Shown here: piece by piece, positions 23,520 through 35,822 of the stretch
Position numbering within the stretch: position 1 is the first letter of the stretch
How the letters are laid out: every line of letters starts with the position of its first letter
NCBI GenBank assembly: GCA_022316685.1
Contig: JAKJHU010001088.1
Location: forward strand, 1-64,000
Length of the DNA stretch: 64,000 nucleotides
Source: Progne subis subis
Taxonomy: Eukaryota; Chordata; Aves; Passeriformes; Hirundinidae
Direction of reading: 5' to 3'
Position numbers and translations under genes: made by a program
Notes under the pieces: generated by a model
Databases searched by the model: none
Told to the model about the DNA's origin: nothing
Seen by the model: only the letters and a program-made list of their open reading frames with translations

Positions 23520-24000
23520 AATAATAGTTTTAGTGCTATAGTGTTATTTGTCAAGCTCCTGCCATCATAACTAACTTTCCTAGTTTTGGCAGACCATTCA
23601 TACAGAAAATATTTTGGGCTATTAATACATAACATTTTATTTTACAAAACACAAATAGCCTAGCAATTTACACTCCAAAACTTAAAAAAAATAATTTCCA
23701 GCAAGCAATTACCATTCAATTAAAGAGTAATTACATGGTTATTTGTGCCCTGTAAAATAAAGCATTACTGAAATCAGTAGTGCAATCAATATTTTAACAG
23801 AAACAGGATTCTGCAGTGATGGACCTTTCAACCTGTGCTGATTAAATTGTCATCCAAATAACAGTTTCCTAGTTAAATTACCACATGTTTGTCTTGATTA
23901 ATATGCAAATGCTTTTCTGATTCTAGTAAATCCCCTATATTTAAGAGCACAAAAGTAGAGCACTATCATACATCAGCAGTGATGTGCTGCATGATTCCAC
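23520..24000. promoter_or_regulatory. Candidate conserved non-coding element
   Basis: A repeat-free AT-rich stretch with dense homeodomain-type sites and an exact octamer ATGCAAAT at 23903-23910 preceded by ATTAAT, a POU/homeodomain-like arrangement. DACH genes are known to sit among many deeply conserved enhancers. Conservation itself was not tested. Confidence 0.3.
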
Positions 24001-26389
24001 TGATTAATAACATTTTACAAAGCATTGATGAATTTGCAGATTTTATGAAATATGGTTGTCTATAATGAGCATAAAATAGACTTACAAAAGATGGAGCTGA
24101 TCAGTAACTAAGAAAATCACAAAAATAAAACCTTATTTCATGTATTGATTCAAATTAAAAATCCTTGTGATATCAAGAGAATATATAAAACTTTGAGAGA
24201 AAATAATAAAATTAGCTCTCAACAGGAGTGAAAATAAAGAAGAAAAGAGATATTAATGAACAATTTCTCAGCATTTTACTGTATAAATTTTTTGGCTGTC
24301 AAATATACTACTCAAAATGTAATTTATTTTCTGACAAATTTAATTTCAACCAAAATTTTAAAAATGAACAACATTCAGATTAGTTCATTTTTCTTTCAAG
24401 AGTTAGTGATTTTGTGGGGGTGGGGTGGAGAGGATGACAAGAATGACTTTATAACCATGGTGCAAATGCAGGTAAAAACTCAAAACCTCCAGTCATCCTC
24501 ACTTTCAGGCACAGGTGTCACATCTGCTTGTGGGAACCTTAAGCTGTGCTCTGCTCAACCTCTGGGCCACAGGTCATGCTCAGAGCCATCAACGTGAGCT
24601 TCTGTCAGGGCAAAAACTACAGAACCAGGGCTGAAACTCCACAGTCCCCCCTGCTCATCCTCTGAAAACACAAATCACAACTAAAAAGTCTTTTAAAGCC
24701 ATTTGTTGCATTTTGAAAATGTTTTTCTTAGATTAAGACAAATATATGGAGTTTTCTGCAAAAGATTTGTTAATATTTCAGCTCAGAAAGGAAATGTTTT
24801 GTTCTTTTGTTGATCGAGCTCTTCCACTAGAGAAAGCTGCTAATTTTAGCTGGTTTGTATGTTTTTTTTTCCGAGACAGTAAGTGCCAGCTAAGCACTTA
24901 AACATGCCTGTGGATTACAGGCTCCTGTAATTCAAAAGAACAATGATTCCTGTTTGTTCAAAACCCCCACGTATCAACCTAATGCCACCTGTTAGACAAT
25001 TTTGTTGTGCAGGGGATGATTTCAGCAGGTGATTTTAATAGAGAATGCATGTGTGCATCAAACTTCCCCTGGAAATCAAATGCTCTTATTTTAGGTTTGC
25101 TTTATTATAGCCCAGTGGTTCTTGTAGCAAGTTTTACTGCACAGCCATTATAGTATGATAAACAACTAAAAGTATCAAAAAGAAAAATGGAAAAAATACT
25201 GAATAAAATGAAATTCAAAATAGACAAACCCGAAGCTAAAACAAGGGGGGAATGGTTTTGTTGAGATAAAATAATAAACAAAAAAAAAAAAAAAAAGATT
25301 TTGTAATACTTTGATGTTCAGTAAAACAAAATAACACTAGCATGGTATGAAAAATGAACAGGTTAATGGTGCCTCTGTGGAGTGCTGCTGGAAGTTGTCT
25401 TCATTTAAATGCAGAGTTTGTCATGCCTTGATGGAGGGCTTTGCCACTGTAACTTGATAGAGTGAAGTTTAACTTAAATTTCTTTGTCATCTAGAAGTCA
25501 TTTTGGAAATGCTTTCTATTCAAACCTTATTCATTGTCGCAGCTTAGTTATTTTATACTGTTTCACTCTATGTTGTCAAAAGCTCTATTATTCAGCAGAG
25601 TAAAATCTGTTATGACCGAAGAGAAGCAGCAATACTTTTCCAAACATGAGGAGGTTGCATTTTTATTAGACGGCTTGAAGAAGAGTCAGTTCAAATGGCT
25701 TTTTGTCCTGTAAATGTGTTATGATGGCAATGGAGGATGGGGACATGTACACACACTGATGTAAGGGGTGAAAGTGATAGTTGAGAACAAGCGTTCAATG
25801 GAACCAGTCTGTGAAGGGACCTCTGACATTTCGGATTAAAATCTGCAGTCATAATTCATAAACCGGTGAGTTTTTTGGCAGGTTGGGCTAACACTTGGTT
25901 TAATCTATAGTAGTTAAACCCACCAGTCAGTCTGTGAAGGTAAGTGGTGAGTGTTGCAAAGCCCAGGATTAAGTTAATACTGCCCTTCAGAAGGAGGCAG
26001 GTACCTGCCATGGTCCAAACCAAGGTTTGAGGTGATGTTGCATTCAGGGTTTCAACTCCTCATCTTCCGGCATCATAGCCTGTAATTTTCTGTGTTTCAG
26101 ATGCACAGCAGAGACTTTGGAGCAGTCACTGCTATAACCCCTCTCCACCAAGCACCTGTGAGGTCACGGAAGCCTTGGATAATGGAAAACCTTATTGCTG
26201 GCTGATGTGAAACCTATGCAGTTCTTCCGTGTTTAATCAAAGCAATTTTTCCTTTTTTTTTTTTTTTTTTTTTTTTTCCCTAGGCAAGAACTTCTAATAT
26301 TTATTTTCACTTATCACTGATGGTTCATGTATTTTATACAAATTTATGGCATGTGTAGTAAACAGATGTTTCACAAAGAAAACGTTGTT

Positions 26390-26414
26390 TTCATTTCTGC
26401 TCTTGTCCCACCAG
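26390..26414 (+). promoter_or_regulatory. DACH2: Splice acceptor of the DACH2 exon
   Basis: TTTCATTTCTGCTCTTGTCC followed by CACCAG is a well-formed polypyrimidine tract and AG. The exon phase it sets gives the DACH-family reading frame. Confidence 0.8.
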
Positions 26415-26530
26415 CTCCCGCCCAGGAAGACCCCCCAAGCGCTCCCTGGGAGTGGCAATCCAGGAAAATGTACGGCGGCTGCCCCACAGAGTTCCAGGCC
26501 TCTTATCACCAGGGCTTATCTCTCCAACAG
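26415..26530 (+). CDS. DACH2: DACH2 internal coding exon (dachshund-family co-regulator)
   Basis: A 116-bp exon flanked by a pyrimidine-rich acceptor (...TGTCCCACCAG) and a donor (CAG|GTAATA). It enters with one base completing a codon and leaves with one base of the next. The translation has SRPGRPPKR at its start, then a divergent middle, then VPGLLSPGLISPTG at its end. DACH1 as I recall it has the same RPGRPPKR and VPGLMSPGI.PPTG frame with a different middle, so this is the paralogue DACH2. The segment lies C-terminal to the SKI/SNO-like DachBox-N and before the C-terminal DachBox; RPGRPPK resembles an AT-hook core. DACH proteins act in the nucleus with SIX and EYA in organ-development gene control. 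The exon has no stop in frame, and the other DACH2 exons are outside the window. Confidence 0.85.
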
Positions 26531-26536
26531 GTAATA
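26531..26536 (+). promoter_or_regulatory. DACH2: Splice donor of the DACH2 exon
   Basis: CAG|GTAATA matches the consensus at -3 to +4 but lacks the usual G at +5, so it is of moderate strength. Confidence 0.75.
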
Positions 26537-29500
26537 AAATCTATCAGATGATCAGCCTCATCTCTTCATACTGCACAGCAGTTAAAATAAACTAATATTG
26601 ATCTAACTGCCTTGTCCTTCAGGGGTTTTGCTGGCTTTACCAGAGGTTACATTATTGGATTTTTTTTTTTGAGCATTCATGAAAACTCTGTTTTGCTGCT
26701 GCAGTGACTGAAATCTAATGGATTTGTAATTTAGTTTTTTATTAATTGTAATTTCCTTACAGGACTTTTGATTAATTGTGTTATTTTAGTTAAAAAAAAC
26801 AAAACAAAATAAAAAAAAACAACCTGAGAAGCTGAACTATTGTCTGGTAGGCCTGTAAGAGGCATTTCTTCCTTTGAAAGGCATGTGTGTTTTAGTTCTC
26901 ATGGGATCTGAGCAGCGTGGCTAATGCCTGATGTATTGTAACCCCATTGATGTGTGCTGGGGAGAGACAGAGATGCTTGTAGGAATTACAGAAGAAACAC
27001 TTGAAAAGCAGATAAGTCTACGTTGCCACAGTGCATTGTGCTTTAATAATCTGCTTTCAGTATCATAAAGTGAAAAATCTAGCATGAAAATATGTGGAAT
27101 TATAAACACAATTTAATGCTTAGTATTTAATTTCACTTCATTAATTTATTAATAGAGTTTAAATTAAATCTTCTGCTGTCCTGATGAGTGTTTTAATTTT
27201 TTATTAATTGCTGTATGCTAAAGGTAAGTTGATTTTCATAATAAAGCTATCTTCACAGGCTGTATTCATAAAAATAAGTGCTTAAATATTCAACAGGCTT
27301 AGCAGTTTTAGGATTGTTGTCAAAGTCCAGTCTAAATAAACTTTAACTCCCTAATAATCAGTGAAGTGTTTAGGAGAATATAAAGTCATAGAATATGTAA
27401 CAGGAAAAGCAGAATTAATAAAGATCCTCGCTGGGAGTAGAGTGCCATCTCTTCTCACAGATCACTCTGCTTGCAGAACCTGTGTACTGCAACTGAGTGA
27501 CACAGCGAGAGCTTTAATTTCCTTGCAGCCCCAGGTGTCCCAAGGATGTCACAGGGAACCAATACCTTCCCTGTGGAGGGGGGAAAGAACATTCCTAAAC
27601 AATATTTACAGCAGCCTTAGCTGGAGCAGTTAACAAAGTATGAAAGCACTTGGCCAGAGCCACGTGCCACAGTTGGGCTGTTGCAGCTTCATGCACTGTT
27701 CACGTTTGTGACAGGGATCCAGAACTGTGATTTCCCTCCTATAGTTTATAAATGAGGGGCTTTTTTAGTATCTCTTTTGTGTTCACAGCTCAGGAATTTC
27801 ATGGATTCTTGTTTATATTACTACTAATAGACAGGAAAGCTCAAGAGCCTCTTGCCATTGATAAGTTCTTCTCTGAAATCCAGAATATTCCATGTTACTT
27901 TTCCACTCTGTGTGTGTGTTTGCAAATAGGATACCAAATCACACAGACTGCCATGTTGCTTCAAACTGGGAAATATTTTAGGATGCAGCATGTTGGGGAT
28001 GCACAGTGAAGTACCACAGACACATTCTGTGTCTCACAGATATTTTGAGTAGCACACAGTTTGAGTAGAAGATTATTAAGTTGAATTTCCAGGCTGCTGG
28101 GAGTTGTCTGGAGCCTGAAGTGTGAGTGGGCTCCATCCCCTGTATTTAGCTCATGGTGGGAGGGGTGTCTCGGGGGTGTCTGTCGGGGCACCCCACCTCT
28201 CTGACCTTGGGAAAACCTTGGGGAGTCCCAGACAATGTGCTTGGAGTGGCTCATGGAGGTTTGGGAGCAGCTTGGAGGGGGGAAATGCCCATTTCAGAGC
28301 ATGGTGGTGTCACCAGGGGCTGCAGACAAGGGGGGTCCCCATGGCTGAGGTGGCCCCAACACCAGCAGGACAGCTCCTGAGCCCTGTCACTCAGGGGCAC
28401 AGCTCCCCAGGGGCTAGTGGAGCTTATCTTGTTCCTAAGGAAAGGACAGGGTAATAGTTGGGGGAGTTGCTGAGCAAGCAAAGGTGCCAAAAGAGCCTCT
28501 TGTAAACTCAGTGGGGATCTGAGCTGTTCTGGATCTCAATGGAGCACCCCAGACGTGAAGCCCCCATTGGCTTTGTTTGTACCTCCTTACACTCAAATTA
28601 CTGATTGCTTTACTCTGGGTGCCTGCAATACTTTGGGATTGGATTATCTTTGGCTGAAATAAGAACAAAATGGGTTTTAACACTTGTCACAGAACAGAGG
28701 TTTTTATTCCAGATATCCAAATGTTGGGCAATAGACTGGAAGAAAAGCTGCTCCCATGTGGATGTTTGGATGGCTGTGGGAGGGGAGCAGGACCAGGACT
28801 GCAGAGATTTTGCAGCATGGGAGGGTTGGATCCATTCCTTCCAGAGGAGCAGAGGCTGATAGGGAGGCAAGGCGGAGTTTTTACATCTTGAGGACTTCTT
28901 TGGTTACCTGCCCCCTCTAACTGCAGTGTAATTGCCTGAAGCATTTCCTCTGGATGTCTTCTTGTCCTTGATAATCCTTGCGTCTGATCTTGCCTATTCT
29001 TCCTACAGCACAGATAGTCAGATGCTAATGTTAGTCTGCCTACATTATTCTAAGTAAGAAAAAAAAAAATTCACTCTTCTTATGTGGCTCCCTCATTTGC
29101 TATGTCCAGCTTAGCATCTGAGTTGTTTTCTTCATTTTAGTAACAGGCTCCACATCAGCAAATGCAGCATGATTCATCCAGCATTACATTTTTTCATTTT
29201 TACCTCCTCTTCAGCCTGCTTGTCAAGTTAAAGTGGAGGCAGTGGCATCCAGGCTGGCTCTTGGTTAGATGGATGGGTCTCGAGAAGTCCCAGTTGTGGC
29301 TGCAGAGCTCGAAGCTCTGTCTGGAGGGGGTATTACAGTGATGATTAGTAACTTCCTGCAGGCTCTGATGAGCCATCTGTGTTTCCACTTGAAATGTGCT
29401 GTTATTTTCATCATCCATTTGGTTTGTATCAGCTCAGTTAACATGGTCATTTTCACATAATAAACAGGTAGTTAAATTAGGCACACTGCATTTCCCAGTG

Positions 29501-30095
29501 TGGAGGGTATTTTTTTGACCTCTTGGCACAGCGAGCTCCATCTACTCTTAGACCTAAATAATGTGTGAAGGAGCTGCAAGTGAAGCCTTGACATTTTTAA
29601 ATGTTTGTAGGTGCTTTCCACCTTCGGGGAATGGGAATATTTGGGTTACATCTGGGTTACTGCTGTGTCTGAGAAAGGTGAAGTGGTGTGTGTGGGATGC
29701 AAACCCCTGGGAAGGGCTGTGGAGGCAGCACAGGAACCGTGCCCTGACCGCATCCTTCAGGAGCTGATGTTAAGTACTGTCCATTTCATGTTAACTTAGG
29801 AGAAAGTGTTTCCCCTTTTTGTATTGGTGTAGGAAATGTGGGAATCAGCATGGTGCCCCTGCCTGCTGTGAGGGCAAAGCTAAAAACCTGCGTGTCACAG
29901 AGGGATGGTCATCAAAGGTTCAGTCCTTCAAACAATGCCATGGGATGGAGTGACATGAACAACAAAAAGGCTTTATGTCCATTAATGTACAAGTCTTTAT
30001 CATCAGTGTATCTTAACAAGACAGCTGGGACTTATCTGTGGAATAGATTCTCAGGGAAGTTTTGGGGTCTGAAGCACTAGTTTGCAGTGTGGAGA
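26531..30095 (+). other. DACH2 intron 3' of the exon
   Basis: AT-rich near the exon, with a more GC-rich stretch at about 28100-28900. Several overlapping ORFs there look like chance products of composition. No exon with splice signals was recognised. Confidence 0.5.
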
Positions 30096-30818
30096 TGTTA
30101 TAAATACAATAGACCAAATTCTTAGAAATCAAAATTTAGAATTTTATTTGAGAGACAAAATGACAGTCTCGGACAGCCACAGTTAAAAGGACAGCGTCGA
30201 GCCCGGGATCGGCGCTGGGTGAACAATGATAACACACTCTGCCAGTATGTTACCCCCCAAATTCACATTTTTGGCTTGAAGCTGCCCCTTTTTATACACT
30301 GGATCGCTGAGAAAATCGGGGCTCCGATGTTCTCCCCGTCCGTGGCGACTTCATTAACTATTCATGTTCGGAGTCGGGTGTTCTGAATAGTTTTTCCTGT
30401 GTAGACAATGGTCTTAATCGTCGAGCCCAGGTGTGTCGTAGATATGATAATGTCTAGAGGAGTCGGATGAGGTATGGATAGATATGTTAATGTCCGTAGG
30501 AGACGGGTGAGATATGGATCTGATGTGATCATTCAGTTCCTGGGCTGTTTATCCCTTTCTTCCGTTGTCTTTGTGTTCGGTTCAGGGTTTCCCGGCAGAG
30601 GCATTCCCGTGTCCCTTTTGGCGTTATTCTTAACATAGTTCTTGTGTCTTTTTTCTTGTACTGTGCTGTCGGCAGAAATATCTCATACCCCTCCCTGTAT
30701 GGTTTTTATCTCAGTTTTCTTATAACATATGTGGGTAGATACAAACTTATATTTTATATGGGTGTATTACAATGCAAACATATTCCAAACACGAATTAAC
30801 TTTAGGACATTTATCACA
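30096..30818 (-). mobile_element. Family C solo LTR (723 bp)
   Basis: It starts TGTTATAAAT and ends TTATCACA (plus orientation). It has a TATA box and poly(A) signal on the minus strand and is homologous along its length to 35085-35817. GAGA flanks it on both sides (30092-30095, 30819-30822), a possible 4-bp duplication. It is clearly more diverged than the other two copies. Confidence 0.82.
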
Positions 30819-32693
30819 GAGAGAAGCTGAAATCTGTTACATGATTGAAGCCAATGGTTCAGCAAACTGTTCATATGGAATGAAGCTGAAACAGTAGTTG
30901 GATCTTTTGATAATTATCTGTGCAGCTCCAGTCCTCCTACCCTTCCTCTAGGTTGTCCTCAGAAAAGGTTAGAAAACCACTCTGCCTTCATTGCAATTTT
31001 TCTCTGCTCAGTCTGTAGAATGGCTGCTATTATTTAAATAAAAACATTTTGGGTGCTGCTTCATTTTGTCTTCAAGGTACGGGAGAGGGTGGCTCATGGA
31101 GAAAATCATCCTGCCACTAGAACTTTGTGAGATGGCGGTACAGGGCACACAGCAGATGTGTGGGGCAGTTTTTGAGGCAATAGGATGGGATCTCTGTGAG
31201 TGCCCATGGGCTGGGTCCTGCAGCTGGAGCTGGCAATTCTTGGGAGGGTGGGTGGTGGGTGTCAGGGTGATGGGCACGAGCCTGTTTAAAACATCCCTGT
31301 TGGTATTTTCTGGGCTGTGCTGCCTGGAGCTGTGGCAGCCAGGCAGGGCTGGCAGGGAGGTCAGCAGAAGGATCACAGTGAGGATTTAGGGCTGGGAGCT
31401 GCTGAGGGTTCAGCACAGGGATGGCAGGAAGCCTGGCTGGTGGGGAAATGCATGAGAAGTGGAAAAAGAGTAATTTTCAAGTGGGTACTCAGAAGCAAAC
31501 CACCTGCATTGCTAATGTGTAAGATAAACTGCTATTTTCATTATCAGCTATGTTAGCTTCATCCCTCTTGAAATGATTCTTCTTTTATTTCATAAGCAGT
31601 TAAAATAGACACTTTGTCTAGAATTTTTAAGAATGCAGTGTTTAAAATATTGACTCATTTGTACAGATACAACTACTTTTTTCAGAACATTTTTGTCTTA
31701 ATAATAGTTAAAAGAATCTGTTGTGAACTTAATAGTTTCAGGTAATTAATAATTCAGTGGAGTTAATATTTTAATAGCAGCACCAAGTCACATCATTGTG
31801 GGACTCAAATAGAGCAGCTTACAGGATATGGTAACTTCATGTGTTTCTTCAGTTCAGCAGCGACAGCAGCAGACACTTAGTCTTTATTCAGAAAAGGGAG
31901 GATAAAACAGAATTTGCTGCAGTTTTTGGGCATTTTGAGGTGGTATCTCCCTGTTAGAGGAGTGTAGGAGATTGGAGGCTTTTGAGGTCTCTGGTACCCA
32001 GTTGTGTTTATCAAGGTGGGCACACATCAGCCAGCACAGCCTGTGGCAGCTCCTGCTGCCAGCAATCCCATGGACTCTCTCCTCACTTCCAGCATTTAAC
32101 TGAACATTTCTGTGTGTTTACATACCATTTTTGTGGCTCATTTTGCTGTTTACAATGACCCTTTTATTTATTTATTTTTTATTTTTTTCAGTTGTCGTAG
32201 GTGACATTTGAAAGTTCCATTTATAATGAGAAACATATGCAGGACTTTGTCGTTGGCATTTCCTGGCTTGGTAGAAATTTTTGTTTTTAATCAAAGGTAA
32301 ACACTGATTAAGGATGCCACAACATTCCTCTGCCTATGGGGAATGTTACGTTTATAAACTGTTCTTGGTGACAATTCAGTAGTGAATTACTTTGATATAT
32401 ATGGCTAATAAATTAATATGATTAAGTTAATGAGTAGTACAAGTGTTGCCAAATTCCACTCGTCCGGCTTTTAATGCTGCTCCACATTTGCAACTCGAGC
32501 TTCCCCCTGTGGTGAGAGGATCAGTGCTACCTACGCACTGTCATTGTGATAAATGGCATATCCCACAGTGCCCTGCACTCCATCTGCTGTGTCCCCAAAA
32601 AGAGAAATATTTTATACAAATCACACATTCAGAAACTCAGAGGACTCTGGAAAGATCTATTTTTTCAAACAATAATAAAAATGCAGACGTCTC
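30819..32693. other. Intronic DNA without a gene
   Basis: No gene or recognised repeat. Confidence 0.5.
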
Positions 32694-33466
32694 TGTGATA
32701 AATGTCTAGGATTAATTCGTGTGGAATATGTCTGTATTTTAATACACCCATATAAAGTATAAGTTGTACATGTTCAAATAAAGACTGTGAGATATTTTAA
32801 GGTTAATTCATGTAGGTTTATATTCTGTAAAAGCCATACAGGGAATGTACAAATATTTCTGCTGGCAGCAAAAACTCCTGACTGGGGACACAAGGACGAG
32901 AGAGGAATTTCAGTAACGTGCCCCTGCCGGGAAACCCTGAAAGGAACACAAAAGCTCCTGGAGGAACAGATAAGCTATTCAAGAATCACTGATTATATCA
33001 GGGAGGTAGCTCACCTGCTTCCTCCAGACATTATCATATCTCCTCATATCTCATCGGACTCTTCCGGACATTATCATATCTCCTCATATCTCATCGGACT
33101 CTTCTGGACATTACCATATCTGCGACACACCTGAGCTCAACCATTAAGGTCATTGTTAACCCCGGAAAAACCATTCAAGACTCCTAGACCCGAACATGAA
33201 TAATCAATGAAGCAGCCGAGAACAAAGACAACGTAGAAGCCTCGGCTCCTCTCTGCGATCCAGGGTATAAAGGGGGACGGCTTCAGTCCCAAAATGTGAA
33301 CTTGGGGAGGTGACATACTGACAGAGTGTGTCATCTCGTTCACCCGGCACCGATCCCGGGCTCGATGCTGTCCTTTTAATTGTGGCTATCCGAGACTGTC
33401 ATTTTGTCTCTCCAATAAAATTCTAAATTTTGACTTTTTATAATTTGGTCTATCTCATTTAGAACA
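32694..33466 (+). mobile_element. Family C solo LTR, left arm of an inverted pair
   Basis: 773 bp, starting TGTGATAAATG and ending TTTAGAACA. The TATA box is GGTATAAAGG near 33264, and AATAAA is about 50 bp before the end. TCTC flanks both sides (32690-32693, 33467-33470). It is 40 bp longer than its partner because of the tandem duplication at 33027-33106. A 68-codon ORF on the opposite strand is identical in both arms, but it crosses the promoter and transcript start and is unlikely to be a gene. Confidence 0.88.
33027..33120. repeat. 40-bp tandem duplication inside the LTR
   Basis: The unit beginning GACATTATCATATCTCCTCA occupies 33027-33066 and 33067-33106, and a third partial unit follows. 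The partner LTR has one fewer copy, which accounts exactly for the 40-bp size difference. Confidence 0.9.
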
Positions 33467-34082
33467 TCTCTTTAGCAACTCTTCATTTTTACTGTCATAA
33501 TGAATGCAGATAGATTTGGGAAATGAAAGCTCATGTGAGTAACATAGGAAAGTTATCCACTACACAGTAAAGCTGACAAATAAGTTACATGTGCACTCTT
33601 TCAGTTTATCATGCAATTTTATTGGATAAAAAATGATGTTAGAACATCTATTTAACTGGATTTTAAAATTAAAGACCATGGGTGCAGCATGATTGAGTAC
33701 CACCCATCTCATGCCAGCAGATTTCTGTGCTGAAGGGAGCCTGAATTGGAATGAATTAGGAATGCAGGATTATATCATTACTCTTTTAATACAGCCATTC
33801 AGTAGAGTTCTGATAATCTGAGAATTATACTTGGTGACTGTGAGTCACTCAGTTCCTCTCTTTCCTTTTCTCTTTTAATATTTTCTTTTTTTAAGGATCC
33901 ATTTTCAGTGTCTGCCCTGTTGGGTGGGACATAATGTTTTTGACAAATGATTGGCTAAAGCTGTTGAGATTTTGCTGAATGGTTAACCTTGTTGTAAATT
34001 TAATTTACACTTAGCCTCAGCTACTAATTACTGTCTGAGAAGTGTGAAACTCAGCAATATACTTAGATTTTTATGCACTTGT

Positions 34083-34116
<34 letters not shown>

Positions 34117-35084
34117 GATCCTGCTGAGTTCCTACATCTTTAAAGAAAACAAAGTTCAACCAGGGTGGTCACACTGAGAGAATTAAGACTGTATCATCCT
34201 GCCACTCAGGGTAGGGCTGCACTGAGTTTGCCTTGATTTGCAGATGGAAGGGAAGCATTTGAAAAAGCTGGCTGAAGTGTCACAGAATTAGCAAAACCAT
34301 TAAGTGTTCATCTCTGTTTTTAGCATCCATGGCATTCTTTTCTACCAGCTTTTCTGTTAGTCTCCTGTCTCATGGCACTGAGGTCTGTAGTGATCATAAG
34401 ACCTGTCTGCTTCTCTCTCGCGTCTTCAGCTGACTTTGAAACCTTTTTTAGCTCTTTTAAGTTATTGTTAAGAAGTGCTTTTAAGTAATAAATAGCATCA
34501 GGAGGTGTGAAGGATTTGCCTTCAGCACTCCCTGTTTTCTGGAGGACTGTTTGGCAATAACAATATTGTAATTGAATAGGTTTTGTTAGGTTTTATTTTC
34601 CTTTATGGTAACTTTGATAGGGTTGAACAAATAGTTCAACAACAAATACCAGTATCACAAACACGTGGAGTTAAATGCATCTCATTGTGTTTGTGTGAGA
34701 TTCCCACACTGACTTAATTTTGTGTATCCAGCAGTATTTCAAAGACTTGTTAAACTCAGGTTATCTACACACACTTAAATTCTTACTTCTGTGACCTAAA
34801 ACTAAATAGGTACAATTTTAACTGGAAGGATAATACACATCTGGTTGCATAAAAATGCTGATCCATCATCTTCTTGCAATGCTAAAGGCTGCTATATTTA
34901 CATAAATAATATTCTCTTGAAATGCAGCATTCAGATCTGCATTAGATTGGAGTACTGTGGTTTCCTAAAGGAAAGCTTTATAAAGCTGTATTTTGGCAAA
35001 ATTCTTGGTATAACAACACGGGTAAAGTTATGCAGGAAAAAGGAGAGAACAAATCTCACTGGATTAAAAAATAAGCATGAAGTG
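33467..35084. other. Spacer between the inverted LTRs
   Basis: About 1.6 kb of ordinary AT-rich intron with a run of 28 T at 34085-34112. No gene seen. Confidence 0.55.
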
Positions 35085-35817
35085 TGTTCTAAATGAGATA
35101 GACCAAATTATAAAAAGTCAAAATTTAGAATTTTATTGGAGAGACAAAATGACAGTCTCGAATAGCCACAATTAAAAGGACAGCATCGAGCCCGGGATCG
35201 GTGCCGGGTGAACGAGATGACACACTCTGTCAGTATGTCACCTCCCCAAGTTCACATTTTGGGACTGAAGCCGTCCCCCTTTATACCCTGGATCGCAGAG
35301 AGGAGCCGAGGCTTCTACGTTGTCTTTGTTCTCGGCTGCTTCATTGATTATTCATGTTCGGGTCTAGGAGTCTTGAATGGTTTTTCCGGGGTTAACAATG
35401 ACCTTAATGGTTGAGCTCAGGTGTGTCGCTGATATGGTAATGTCCAGAAGAGTCCGACAAGATATGAGGAGATATGATAATGTCTGGAGGAAGCAGGTGA
35501 GCTACCTCCCTGATATAATCAGTGATTCTTGAATAGCTTATCTGTTCCTCCAGGAGCTTTTGTGTTCCTTTCAGGGTTTCCCGGCAGGGGCACGTTACTG
35601 AAATTCCTCTCTCGTCCTTGTGTCCCCAGTCAGGAGTTTTTGCTGCCAGCAGAAATATTTGTACATTCCCTGTATGGCTTTTACAGAATATAAACCTACA
35701 TGAATTAACCTTAAAATATCTCACAGTCTTTATTTGAACATGTACAACTTATACTTTATATGGGTGTATTAAAATACAGACATATTCCACACGAATTAAT
35801 CCTAGACATTTATCACA
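35085..35817 (-). mobile_element. Family C solo LTR, right arm of an inverted pair
   Basis: 733 bp, starting TGTTCTAAAT and ending TTATCACA. It is the near-identical reverse complement of 32694-33466. AAGTG is repeated exactly at 35080-35084 and 35818-35822, a 5-bp target duplication showing that this copy inserted on its own. Confidence 0.9.
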
Positions 35818-35822
35818 AAGTG

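Larger units (their letters stand above)
23006..26414 (+). other. DACH2 intron 5' of the exon
   Basis: AT-rich intron. It contains the conserved-looking block at 23520-24000, an A-run at about 25280-25297 and a 25-base T-run (26253-26277) followed by CCCTAG, a decoy-like acceptor 137 bp before the real one. Confidence 0.6.

Noticed and set aside
26253..26285. T-run plus CCCTAG as a second exon start
   Set aside because: No open DACH-like frame follows, and the real acceptor is at 26414. It is kept only as a possible decoy.
26327..26551. Two longer ORFs over the DACH2 exon in other frames
   Set aside because: Only the frame set by the acceptor and donor gives the DACH-family peptide. The others are shadows.
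28122..28490. Cluster of overlapping ORFs on both strands
   Set aside because: A GC-rich intron patch with few stops by composition. It has no splice signals or recognisable domains.
33137..33343. 68-codon ORF, identical at 35208-35414 on the other strand
   Set aside because: It lies across the TATA and transcript-start part of two family C LTRs. The identity reflects the recent repeat, not a conserved protein.
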